NCBI GenBank assembly: GCA_006937955.1
Contig: SSNP01000039.1
Coordinates: 540,893-604,892 of the forward strand
Origin: Pachypanchax playfairii
Lineage: Eukaryota; Chordata; Actinopteri; Cyprinodontiformes; Aplocheilidae
DNA: 64,000 bases
Direction of reading: 5' to 3'
Position numbers and translations under genes: made by a program. Shown here piece after piece: positions 46,902 to 57,990 of the stretch (position 1 is the stretch's first letter; every line of letters begins with the position of its first letter). The notes under the pieces were generated by a model. It was given only the letters and a program-made list of their open reading frames with translations, ran no database searches and had not been told where the DNA came from.

Positions 46902-49681
46902 AATGAAAAACCAAGGGCCGTTCAGGTTTCCTTTAGCATCTAGCTTTTAGTTAACTTTAGCTTTAATTCTTACATTTTATGCACATAAATGTAGAAATTT
47001 ACATTTCTGTTTTGCAAAAGGATTTTTAACCTGTTGTCAAAAAATAATCTTCGTGGAGAATTTTTTGGTCTAATGAGCCGTAGATTCGGTTCACATAGAG
47101 TTACTTTAATACTACAAAAGAACATGTCAACTTGCTTATTTAAGCATCACTTGGATGAGATAAAGAAGTGAACCAAAACATTTTTAATAGATTTTTTACA
47201 GCAAAGCAGATGTTTTTTCCTTTGAGACAAACGAAATGTGACAGCTATAACATAAATCAACTCTAAATGTGAGAATACCTTCATTATCCTACTCATAACC
47301 CCCGATTGTTTTGTCCCCAAACAACTTTAGCATAGCTACATATCCCTTTTCTCTCACAAACGGTGTGTTCAAGCTGCTCAGTCCTTTAAGGAATTAAAAA
47401 AAGACCCTGATAGCTCAGCTCACACTGCCAGCCCGCCCCATTCACAGATATTAGCCTGAATGGTCTGGATAAGATGCCCTGCTAAAAGCCCCTGCTGTGT
47501 GCACGTGCATGTTCGCGCGTGCGTGGCCCTCTTCGGATTCTACGCTCCTTTTACTGTGAGCTGACCTCCTGCGGTGCTTTACGTCTTAATCACGGCGGGT
47601 GACAATACCTCACTGTTTATGTGACAACAATATAACAAGGTGGATACACCAACGCAAGCCGCGGTCGGTGTTTATGATTATGTGTTTATGTTACGCCTAT
47701 GACATGGTTTGGTAACAGCGTGAATGGCCACCCTCCAACAACCCACCCCACCCCACACACACACAACCCTCCACAGACGAGTAAATAAATGAGGTTATCT
47801 TAATCACTGCAGCCATTTGCAATGTGCAGTAAAGGTCAGAGGTTAGCGGTGCTTGTAAATGGCCTGACCTTTCACCCCTTATCCTTGACCCCACCCTTTT
47901 CCCTATTGCACTCTTGGTTGTGTTCAGCCACAGAGACATTATCAGACATGCACCTTGTGGTGGCCATGTCAGAGGTCATGTCATTAGCAAGGTTACACCT
48001 GTTCTGCCTTCCATCATTTTCAGCTAAATGCTCTGCAGCACAAAAATACCTTTCAGAAGGCTTTTGTTCCACCTTTAGTCAGCAGGTGAAGGACCCTCCA
48101 GTTTTAATAATGATGATAAGGCACTATAGACGTGTGTGGGGGGGAGTTTACATTTTTTAAGCAGCATTTAACTTCACAGACTTAATATCAACGTCTGTTA
48201 AATTTAACCGTTTTAAAACACGCCTGAGGCATATTTATTATATTGTTATTCGTATTAGAATATTTCAAGTGTATTATACATGTAATATAATATCTTCTGA
48301 TCAGAAATGTCGTTTAATTACATTCTAATTCGGTTAAAACCTGAAACATAAATATATTATCCTAAACTCTCAGACAATAGAGACAATATTTAACCATAAA
48401 AAACAATCCTAACTTAGATAAAAAGATTTCCATGTGACACGGCTTTTAAAAATAAATAACTTAAAAAACAACTGATGTAAACTAAAGTAGAAATTTTAGT
48501 TGACCTAAGTAATCCTCAGAAGTTTATTATCACGCCAGCCTGATCAGATCACTCAATTCCCTCCAAAGTAAAGATTTTGTTTGATGTTGATTTACCATGT
48601 AAAACCAGAGATTTGATAGTTTGAATTTCATATTAAAATCCGTTTACCTGAGCAAAAAAGTGCAATGGTCAAGCATTGATTTTCTTTATTTTTCTTTGTT
48701 TATTATTTGATGAGTAAAAAGAAATCCTTGAATAAAGTTTAAATACATCTCGGTTTGACATCGTTACACTATTTGGGACTCTGGGAAAACTCTGTATATT
48801 TTGCACATTTTTAAAATATTTGGTTATATTTTAATTTTATCTCTGTATGTTCATATTGCAACCTGTGTTTACGTCACGTTCCAAAATAGTTTACTGAACA
48901 TGTTTTTGGATTTCTGGCAATAAATTTAGCATTTTTTCAATTAATATTGAAGGATTTTTGTGTATTTTGCAGCCTAAATTAAAAAATAAAGTGGAAAACA
49001 AAACGATTAAGGTGAAGGTGTGCTGAAATAAAATTACTAAACATGGGCATAGTAAAAAATTTTCTAATGTAGCAATTAAAAGCAAAATTCAAAGCCGTTG
49101 AAAACAGGTAAAATAAGCTCAGACGACCACAGTTTTTAGTAAATATGTCAGTAACATAACCAAATCAATCAATCAATAGTCTGTGAACTGTCTTGAAAAT
49201 AAAATCAGCAAACTCTTCACCTTGATCAGGTTTGAGACATTAACAAAGTTCCACTGTCTTTCTCATTTCACATCCTTTCAGCAGCTTATGTGTCTGTATT
49301 GGTGAGTCGCGTCACAAGGGTAATGGCCAGGTATTAAAAAGACAAAGGGACATATTTAGCCAAGAATGTTGCTTCCTCTCATCATTACTTTGTTAAAAAT
49401 ACACAAAGACCCAATAACAGATACAGTAGGAGGAAATACTAAAGCAGTTGTTATTAACAGCCTCAGTTTGAAGAATGCTAATTAGTTCTGACCAAGCTAA
49501 CAGCTAATATGAGCATGATCATATAAATAAGTCATTTACATAGAAATATAATGGTATCTGCAAACACAGTGGTAGCAACAGCAGCAGCAATTAGCTGTAA
49601 CCAGAGGCATTTCCAGCGGGATTTCTGCCAAAATATCCATGACAAACTGATAGTGATTTAAAGGTTTATTTTATTATTTCT
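46902..49681. other. No gene recognised
   Basis: AT-rich single-copy sequence. A short GC-rich, CpG-containing patch lies at 47495-47600. Open frames near 47.7-48.2 kb are short and overlap on both strands without recognisable domains. Confidence 0.5.
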
Positions 49682-49921
49682 TTAAAGTGTTTGCATCAAC
49701 TGCTAAAAAGCTTTTTAAACTGGAGTCATTTTATGACAACAGCAATCCACTTTGGACTTGGCCCCACTCAGTCTAGCCATTAGCTCATCAATCCAGTCAG
49801 AACTAATCTATATTTCTCCAAACTGAAGCTGTTCAAAGAGCTATCAACAACAGGTCAGATATTATTTGATCATAAACTTTCAATAGAAGTCCACTTGAAA
49901 AGATGTGAACAATCCCTTTAA
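49682..49921 (+). repeat. Interspersed repeat family C, copy 1
   Basis: Shares the core CTAGCCATTAGCTCATCAATC, CAGAACTAATCT, TTTCTCCAAACTGA and TTCAAAGAGCTATC with 57851-57990 and 60856-61118. It is bounded by TTAA at 49682-49685 and 49918-49921, with weakly matching termini (AGTGTTTGCATC and, in reverse, AGGGATTGTTCACATC). It is probably another TTAA-type MITE, but the termini are not clean. Confidence 0.5.
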
Positions 49922-50900
49922 TGTCTGTTCTAAAGACAGTTCAGTGTTGACAGCAACACAGTAAAACTTCATCTTCAGGTTAAACAAGGTGACCACTGGG
50001 ATTTATTAGTGTTCACTGGAAAGTAGGAGTCACTGCACGCGTCTCATAGTAATTTACTGTCCTCCCAAAACAGGAAGAATACAACCATCTTTATCATTAG
50101 CTGCTGCAGAATTCCCTCCAGTATTTTATTTACCTCAACCCAGAGACTTTGTTCTTAGTAATGCAGCAGGTAGCTGATGGCACCTCTGTCTGAGCGGCTC
50201 TGCGTGCCACCAGGGGACACGCTTTCCTCCTTACAGACGTTTGTCATCTATTATTACTGGAGGTGTCCTTGAGAGTGATTCTGGCAGACAGCTTCAGCCT
50301 ACTGTCTGGGGGCTCAACATAAGCAGCAAACAAGGGTGATGATGACCATTATTTTCCAAGATATATGACTCAGGAAAAAAAATACATACATATTGTGTCA
50401 TATTTTAAAAACTGAAGTAGCAGAGGGATATTCCTGATGATCCTGGTTTAGTATTTTTTCATTCTTTTCCATCCTGCTGGGAAGATTTAAGGAAAATTCC
50501 CACGTAAGATAAAAAAGTAGATTTAACAAACTCAGAATGTCTCCATCTTAGTTAGAATGCAAACAGCATTCAGAGTTCAGACAAGTAAACACAGCAGGGC
50601 TTCCTAAAAATTCAACTACACGTACAACCCAGAGCTAAAAGATACAATGTTTCTGGTGTGAGAACAGCTGCAGCAGTTAACAGGAAAATCTCAAAAACCA
50701 CTCCAAGCTTATTAGCCTTGTAACACCTTCTAACCACCAGCTATAAAATATTTGCAGGCATTTACAATACAGTACCCGGGTGGGAAGGTTAGACAAACTA
50801 TGAAACTCGCTGAAAGTGAGAAAGTACAGAAAATGTGTTGCATGTTACAAATAAGTAAAAACAAAGAACTATAAATACTTAAACCTCAAATTTCAACATA
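49922..50900. other. No gene recognised
   Basis: Single-copy sequence up to the TA target of the complete Tc1 element. Confidence 0.45.
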
Positions 50901-50902
50901 TA

Positions 50903-51102
50903 CAGTGGGGCAAAAAAGTATTTAGTCAGCCACCAATTGTGTAAGTTCTCCCACTTAAAAAGATCAGAGAGGCCTGTAATTTTCATCATAGGTATACCTC
51001 AACTATGAGAGACAAAATGAGGAAAAAAAATCCAGAAAATCACATTGTCTGATTTTGAAAGAATTTATTTGCAAATTATGGTGGAAAATAAGTATTTGGT
51101 CA
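50903..51102 (+). repeat. Left 200-bp terminal inverted repeat of Tc1 element
   Basis: Contains the outer and inner transposase-binding direct repeats near its two ends. Starts CAGTGGGGCAAAAAAGT. It matches the right repeat except for G at 51057 where the right arm implies T. Confidence 0.9.
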
Positions 51103-51214
51103 CCTACAAACAAGTAAGATTTCTGGCTTTCACAGACCTGTAACTTCTTTAAGAGGCTCCTCGGTCCTCCACTCGTTACCTGTATTAATGGCACCTGTGT
51201 GAACTCGTTATCAG

Positions 51215-51222
51215 TATAAAAG
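51215..51222 (+). promoter_or_regulatory. TATA-like box upstream of the Tc1 transposase
   Basis: TATAAAAG lies 44 bp before the transposase start codon, in the stretch between the left inverted repeat and the coding region. Position and sequence fit a core promoter for the transposase; this is inferred, not measured. Confidence 0.5.
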
Positions 51223-51265
51223 ACACCTGTCCACAACCTCAAACAGTCACGCTCCAAACTCCACT

Positions 51266-52288
51266 ATGGCCAAGACCAAAGAGCTGTCAAAGGACACCAG
51301 AAACAAAATTGTAGACCTTCCCCAGGCTGGGAAGACTGAATCTGCAATAGGTAAGCAGCTTGGTGTGAAGAAATCAACTGTGGGAGCAATTATTAGAAAA
51401 TGGAAGACATACAAGACCACTGATAATCTCCCTCCATCTGGGGCTCCACGCAAGATCTCACCCCGTGGGGTCAAAATGATCACAAGAACGGTGAGCAAAA
51501 ATCCCAGAACCACACGGAGGGACCTAGTGAATGACCTGCAAAGAGCTGGGACCAAAGTAACAAAGGCTACCATCAGTAACACACTACGCCGCCAGGGACT
51601 CAAATCCTGCAGTGCCAGACGTGTCCCCCTGCTGAAGCCAGGACACGTCCAGGCCCGTCTGCGGTTTGCTAGAGAGCATTTGGATGATCCAGAAGAGGAT
51701 TGGGAGAACATCATATGGTCAGATGAAACCAAAATAGAACTTTTTGGTAGAAACTCAACTTGTCGTGTTTGGAGGGGAAAGAATGCTGAGTTGGATCCAA
51801 AGAACACCATACCTACTGTAAAGCATGGGGGTGGAAACATCATGCTTTGGGGCTGTTTTTCTGCAAGGGGACCAGGACGACAGATCCGTGTAAAGGAAAG
51901 AATGAATGGGGCCATGTATCGTAAGATTTTGAGTGAAAACCTCCTTCCATCAGCAAGGGCATTGAAAATGAGACGTGGCTGGGTCTTTCAGCATGACAAT
52001 GATCCCAAACACACCGCCCAGGCAACGAAGGAGTGGCTTCGTAAGAAGCATTTCAAGGTCCTGGAGTGGCCTAGCCAGTCTCCAGATCTCAACCCCATAG
52101 AAAATCTCTGGAGGGAGTTGAAAGTCCGTGTTGCCCAGCGTCAGCCCCAAAACATCACTGCTCTAGAGGAGATCTGCATGGAGGAATGGGCCAAAATACC
52201 AGCAACAGTGTGTGAAAACCTTGTGAAGACTTACAGAAAACGTTTGACCTCTGTCATTGCCAACAAAGGCTATATAACAAAGTATTGA
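51266..52288 (+). CDS. Tc1-family DD34E transposase, intact 340 residues
   Basis: This is the cut-and-paste transposase, expected to act in the nucleus by binding the direct repeats in the element's ends, excising it and reinserting it at TA. The 340-codon frame has no stop or frameshift. Residues about 8-48 form the first helix-turn-helix and about 60-110 the second (bipartite paired-like DNA-binding domain), with a basic linker (SGAPRKISPRG, 58-68) in place of the usual GRPR-type motif. The DDE catalytic domain follows: D153 in WSDETK, D244 in QHDNDPKHT and E279 in NPIEN. There are 34 residues between the second and third acids, and the spacing equals that of Sleeping Beauty (also 340 residues). 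The Gly-rich box is GGGNIMLWGCFSARGPG (188-204). The start codon has A at -3 and G at +4. A polyadenylation-type AATAAA lies at 52338-52343 inside the right terminal repeat. A near-identical partial copy lies at 42516-43223. Confidence 0.95.
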   Translation: MAKTKELSKDTRNKIVDLPQAGKTESAIGKQLGVKKSTVGAIIRKWKTYKTTDNLPPSGAPRKISPRGVKMITRTVSKNPRTTRRDLVNDLQRAGTKVTKATISNTLRRQGLKSCSARRVPLLKPGHVQARLRFAREHLDDPEEDWENIIWSDETKIELFGRNSTCRVWRGKNAELDPKNTIPTVKHGGGNIMLWGCFSARGPGRQIRVKERMNGAMYRKILSENLLPSARALKMRRGWVFQHDNDPKHTAQATKEWLRKKHFKVLEWPSQSPDLNPIENLWRELKVRVAQRQPQNITALEEICMEEWAKIPATVCENLVKTYRKRLTSVIANKGYITKY

Positions 52289-52304
52289 GATTAACTTTTG
52301 TTAT

Positions 52305-52504
52305 TGACCAAATACTTATTTTCCACCATAATTTGCAAATAAATTCTTTAAAAATCAGACAATGTGATTTTCTGGATTTTTTTTCCTCATTTTGTCTCTC
52401 ATAGTTGAGGTATACCTATGATGAAAATTACAGGCCTCTCTGATCTTTTTAAGTGGGAGAACTTACACAATTGGTGGCTGACTAAATACTTTTTTGCCCC
52501 ACTG
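52305..52504 (-). repeat. Right 200-bp terminal inverted repeat of Tc1 element
   Basis: Inverted counterpart of 50903-51102. It also carries an AATAAA (52338-52343) that could end the transposase transcript. It is followed by TA at 52505-52506. Confidence 0.9.
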
Positions 52505-52506
52505 TA

Positions 52507-54885
52507 TGAAATATATAGTGTTTGGTTTGTGTGTTATTTGAATTATAGCTGTTCTGAACTGCTGGGCCTAAAATCTGCAGGAGAACAAATCACATCACTG
52601 GAAAAACAAAGTAAGGTAAACGTATGCATAAGGTTACAAATCAGATCCAAATTACTCTCCAAATATTTAGTACTAGCAAACAGCGTAGGATTGCACTTGT
52701 GAGCACAGACACCCATCAGAAAGATGTTCTCTTCAACAAGAACTGTTGTTTAGTTCATCTTTTAATGACGGAGAATGGAAGAAATAACACAAATATTACA
52801 CATACTTCTGCTACATAAACCCAATAAATCATCTGAGCATTATATTTTCAAAATGTAGACGTGCGTTTGCATTTGAGTCATTTTTAATATCTGCAGGACA
52901 GTTAATTTCCAGCAACTGAAGCCAGTTCTGATCACGCAGGCTGCAGTTGGCAGCCTTCCACATTACACAGACTAAATACCACAGAACTACTTTACACCTG
53001 AAGTCCCCCCCCCCACCCCTCTTCCAAGAAAGGGCACACATAATGAGCACTGCTCATCAGTGATGCAATGAACCAGGACGGGCAAATACACATAATAACC
53101 CACATGAACTCACAGGAACACAAAGGCTCCGCCCCAACACCCCTCTGATGCCTGTGGCGTACACGCCTGGTCACCTCGCTCAGGGATCAAAGGCAGCATG
53201 TCGTTCTAATCAGTCCGCACAGTGGGGCAACCCCATTAATTCAGTTCTATTTCATCAGTAGTGAACAAACCACCAGTGAGGGTTTGCACATTCCTGGGGT
53301 CCCGCAGTCCAGGAGTAATCCTCCCCCCCTTAATGACCAGAGTTCAACCCCGTCACTGTTCTAACGCAAACTTTTAGTTTTATTTGTTGACAGAAAACTG
53401 CACAATTTTTGTAAAAGAACTAACAAAAAAACAAAGACAGGGTATTTTGTGGACGCAGCAGGGAAGTCGAGTAGAATTAATGGTCCCATATATCAAGTAA
53501 TTCCAGGCGATCCACCCCCCCATTAAACCAGGCCAACATCACATGTTCACTTATGTAGCAAGGAATCAAGTGTGACGCATTCAAATGGAATTGATGAGGA
53601 GTATTCTTTTTATATTTTTTTACTCCAATAACACTTGCAAAATGATTAAAATGATGAGGCAGTCATATTTTATTGTGCTTTTTTGTGTTTGTTTCACACC
53701 GTGTGGTTCGTCTGCATCATGAGAGGATGTTTATTAGGATATAAGATAATGAGCTTTTCATATCTTACCGTACCTTTAGTCTCCGGTGGATGGGGATGCT
53801 CATCACAGACAAATTAGACCTTTGGAGTATTGAGTCTACACCTGTGGAAACAATACAAGTCGGTGAAAATCTTCAAAACAGAAAATTAAAAAGGCTGGAA
53901 TACACAGCCATAATATTTTTGTTTACACCATCTGGTAATAATGAAAAATTGGGCATCAACAATCTGCATCATGAGATTTATTAGTGTAATCTTTGTTGTG
54001 GAGAACAGACCACACATAGTAAGCAAAAACTATCAATAACTGTCCGACCATCCTGAGAGGATATTAGAGGTCAGAGACGGATAATTTGGCAGTGAAACGG
54101 GCCAAACTGACGGCATATGGCCGGAGAGCTGTGCAGCATTGGGGGAAAAGCAAAGCGTTCATGAAAATAAAATAAAAAATAAAGCAGTTTTTCACAAAAC
54201 CAAAGACTACAATGTTTACAAGATGACGACACAGAGAAGGGCTCGCATGAGGCACTTCAAAGAGCCTCATTGTGGGATAAAAACAATGCGGGTTTGAGTA
54301 TTAAAAAAAAAACGTCTGATTCTCAGTGGCAGCCTTTGGAAGTCTCCACATCTCTGTTTTTGTTTTTTTGTTGTTGTTCAAGCTTCTCTTTGGAATCAGT
54401 GGGAATCTTACCTTACACTTTGAAATGTAATTTGATCACAGGACACGAAAACAACAGAGTTCAATGTGACGAGCAAATATCAAAACTTAAAATAATAAAA
54501 CAATCCAAACTAGGACTATCAGTAATTTGATGCTGTTCTTCATTGAAAGCCACACACACACAAAAAAAAACAAAAAAGAAAAACCATCGGAGGTGCAGCT
54601 TATGATATAAACAGAAATCTATATAAACTTCACATTTTCGTGGATTTTCTCACAGTAAAAAGCGTGAGTCTTTACAAGCGGACAAAGAGCCGTCATTGAT
54701 CACACAGAGAAGAGCCTCACAGCAGCCACTCCGGACTTTTTCAGCTGTGAATTTTGATCTGAAGAAGAAAAAGTTCTTGTTCGCTTTTACAAGGACTTTT
54801 ATTTTTTCCTCCCAACTTAAACGTCACACATGGCTTTAATTCTCAGACACATTAAATTCCTGTCTGGAAACCTCTCACCAAAGTG
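52507..54885. other. Non-coding; one weak exon-like signal on the minus strand
   Basis: Mostly single-copy DNA with C-runs near 53005 and 53513. On the minus strand, a pyrimidine-rich acceptor ending TTTCCACAG precedes 53841. An open 73-nt segment (53841 to 53769) follows, ending at a GTAAGA donor. I do not recognise the peptide, and a chance match is likely. Confidence 0.35.
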
Positions 54886-55663
54886 CAACCCCAATTCCAA
54901 AAAAAAAATGTTGAAATACCGTATAAAGTGTAAATAAAAACAGAAGGCTATTATTTGTAAATCATATGATATTGATATCTCAAAGTAAATATGAGCTTGT
55001 TTTGAATTTGATAGCTACAACACATATTTACTCTTGTGTAGCATCTCCTTTGCTTCTAACATCTGTCTGTAAACATCTGGGAAGTGAAGAGACCAGCTAA
55101 TAGTGTTTTAGAAGAGGAATGTTGTCCGATTCTTGTGATGCAGGATTCTAGCAACTCAACAGTCCTGGAACTTTGTGGATAGATTTTTCCAACAGTTTTC
55201 TATTGGTGAATGATCTGGACTCTTCTCCTGTGAAGCCCCCCCCCATCATCATTAACATTAAGGAACATTTTACTCAAATTGTTCCACAATCTTTAGATAG
55301 TTTGTGACAGACTGGTGACCGCACTGCTCATCTTTACATCTGAGAGGCTCTGCCTCTCTGAAATGTCCCTTTACACTCAGTCATGTTTCTAAGCTGTTGA
55401 CAGTTGTTTTTAAATTGTTGATTGCTTTTTCAGCTTTTTGTTTCCTCTGTTCCAGTTTTTGAGTTGAGATGGGATCGAATTCAAAATGAGCAAATATTTT
55501 CTATGAAATTCAGAAATATCTCAGTTTCAACATCTGGTATCTTTATTTATGTGCTATGGGGAATAAATTAGGTTTAATTGGGGTTTCATGAGATTTACAA
55601 ATCATTGCATTCTGTTTTATTTACATTTTACACAGAGTCTCTGCTTTTATGGAATTACAGTTG
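54886..55663 (-). mobile_element. Decayed DNA transposon with CAACCCCAATTCC ends
   Basis: The left end CAACCCCAATTCCAAAA and the right end GGAATTACAGTTG are imperfect inverted repeats. Inward of each lie TTTGTAAATCAT/GATTTACAAATCATTGCATTCTG and AAATTCAAAATGAGC/GCTTGTTTTGAATTTGAT, the long inverted arms of a common fish family of the Tc1/IS630 group. The interior keeps a short antisense stretch near 55330-55370 (CATCTTTACATCTGAGAGGC) matching the region around the family's transposase start. Most of the gene is deleted. Confidence 0.65.
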
Positions 55664-57850
55664 TAGTTATAGTAAGTTAATGGAGAAGGACAAGTGAATA
55701 TTTTTTTTTTATACAAAAACGTAAATTATAAAGTCCAAAGAATCAATCAGTGGCACCGATTTGATTAAATGTATGTATGTAGAGCTTTTTCTAGCTGTTA
55801 ACGACAGCATTTTTGCAGCAGGTACATTTTTCTCCCTTTTCCATCTTACGCCTTAAGGTTTGTTGTCAACATTTATTTTTAAAAACGTGCAAAAAAAAAA
55901 GTTGAAACATCTGCGTTCCTGCGATGTAACGTGACGAGGACGTGGACCGTCTTGAGGATGGGCTGAACAGTGGAATTAAATGCCTGCACGAAACTGAAAA
56001 ACAGGAATCTAACTCTGCTTCTTTCCTTTTCAAGTAAGATACATCACGTTACAATTCATAGGCCGTAAAACATGTTTTAGACTAATTTTCTTTTAAAATT
56101 CAAAACTGATTATTTAAAAAAAACTGTGATTTTCATTGTGATGATTGAGCGAGAATTGAAATAGCAACCTTGGCAAATCGTCCTCTGGAGGATTATAAAA
56201 GACAGTAGCTCAGTATAAAAACCAAGTCTTTACAGCATTCATTTACAGAGTTAAAATGTGTCTGCTGCTGCACAGAGTGTGAGTCTAAAAAAACCTCTGA
56301 CATATGGCTGTTTATGTAACAGAGTTAAAATAATCCTAACTGAAAGCTCATTAAAAATGTGAACATTTCCAACTATGAATAAATTAGAAATGCTTTTATA
56401 AACTGCTGTGAAATACCTTACATTCAGCTGGCACCTCTCGTTTATCGAAGTCAAAAGCTATTAAAATTACACAGATTCCTCTTCAGAACAGTTTTGCAAG
56501 AGGTTCAGTAATTTAATTGGTTCATAGACCAAAAATTGTAATATTTTCTGGCAAGTTAGCAAACTGAATATGAACATTTTAAAACAAAAAAAGTTTATTT
56601 ACCGTAATATAAACACTACAGGGAAAATGTTTACAAGGTCATAAAATTAGAGATATTTTCAATTACCTCCATACAAAGAAAGATCATCTCTATTTATCTG
56701 TTTGCATATTTGAAGTGAAAGAAAAGCACTTCCTGTCCAAATTACCAATAAAGCACATTGCAAAATGTTATAATAGGCTGTATATAGAAAACATTATATT
56801 TTTCCTTCCATTATTTAAATAAAGTGAAAGAAAAGTCATGTTCACTTGAATCATCTCAGTGTTGTGCTAGAATTATTTCACTCTAAAAGCTGTTTCCACT
56901 TTAATGTGAAGGATGATCCCTAAAAGAAAAAGTTTGATCTTGCCAATTATTGTAAACGTGTCAAAATAAAGCCCGGCTACAAATCATCTATGTAATTATC
57001 AATTGATTGAAGCAGCTATCTAACTGTGAAAAACACTTGCAGGCATAATACATCAATTTTAATGGCATTTCTTAATCAGAACGCTCAGCAATCAGCAGAG
57101 ACCAATTAGACCTGAGATAGAGAGCCGCCATTAATAATATAACTTGGCTATCAACACATTGGATCTATTCTTAAAAGTTGTGTCACTTTACTTTCAAGTG
57201 CACTGTTCATTCCAGTAATAGAACAGTGTCACATGATTTTAAAATTGTAATATTACAACAAAAACTAAATAAAGATGTTTCCGAAAACAGCTAATGGTGA
57301 ATTGTTTTGTGTCAACACCAAAGTCAAATAACGACTGAGCTTAATATCTACTGGCGGCATTTTTTTCCCACATAAAATAAAAGTCTTTTTTTTTTAAATG
57401 CAAAAAAACATATTATCGAAGAGAAGTGGGATAAACCTCAAGTGTTTCACAAATGCTAAATAAAAAAGAAATTAATAAAATCTCATTCCAGCCATCTGAG
57501 GTGGGTATAAAGTTTCAGAAACGTCCTCAGTTTGAGGAATTAAAGGTTGGTTCTGATTGGACAGATGAGCTAACGGCTCTACTGTTTTCTAAACAATTAA
57601 AATAAAAATAAAAAATACAGCAGTTCATGAGAAAACTTTTTTAGAAATACTTATATCCTTATATCTCAATCAAATTTACATTTATAAATATTAGGATATT
57701 CCTGCATGACGTGTCCCAGCATGCACTTAAAGAGAATATCCAGTTAATGTAAAATTGACAGTGGTATAAAGACTTACAATAAAACATAAGCATCAACTGT
57801 TATAGAACTTTTGAGATAAGAGTTGGTTTAATATGGCAGTAATCTATTTT
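55664..57850. other. No gene recognised
   Basis: AT-rich single-copy DNA. The segment 57060-57150 is of complex composition with a CCATTAATAAT homeodomain-like motif, but nothing can be assigned. Confidence 0.45.
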
Positions 57851-57990
57851 AGTCTTGGCCCTGCTCGGACTATCCGTCAGACCATCAACTCGATCAGAAC
57901 CAATCTGTATTTCTCTGAACTGAGGTCACTCAAACAGCTACACACACGAGGCAGTATTTTACTTGTTCATAATCTTTCCACAGATCACTT
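57851..57990 (+). repeat. Interspersed repeat family C, copy 2
   Basis: Core match to 49740-49880 (GCCCTGCTCGGACTATCCGTC, ATCAGAACCAATCTGTATTT, CTCTGAACTGAGG, CAAACAGCTAC, TTGTTCATAATCTTTCCACAGA). Boundaries are not visible, and the TTAA flanks of copies 1 and 3 are not preserved here. Confidence 0.5.

Larger units (their letters stand above)
50901..52506 (+). mobile_element. Complete Tc1-like transposon with IR/DR ends
   Basis: The 1602-bp element (50903-52504) sits between TA dinucleotides. Terminal inverted repeats are 200 bp each (50903-51102 and 52305-52504) and differ at one position that I can see (51057). Each arm contains an outer and an inner direct repeat sharing AAGTATTTRGTCA: 50907-50928 and 51080-51102 on the left, 52305-52327 and 52479-52500 on the right. 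This IR/DR layout is known for Sleeping Beauty-type elements. The single internal gene is uninterrupted. The element therefore has every cis and trans component visible in active relatives. Whether it moves cannot be read from sequence. Confidence 0.93.

Noticed and set aside
51247..51915. 222-codon antisense frame inside the Tc1 transposase gene
   Set aside because: It lies entirely opposite the intact transposase and has no independent domain. The shorter antisense frames at 51840-52150 are likewise shadows.
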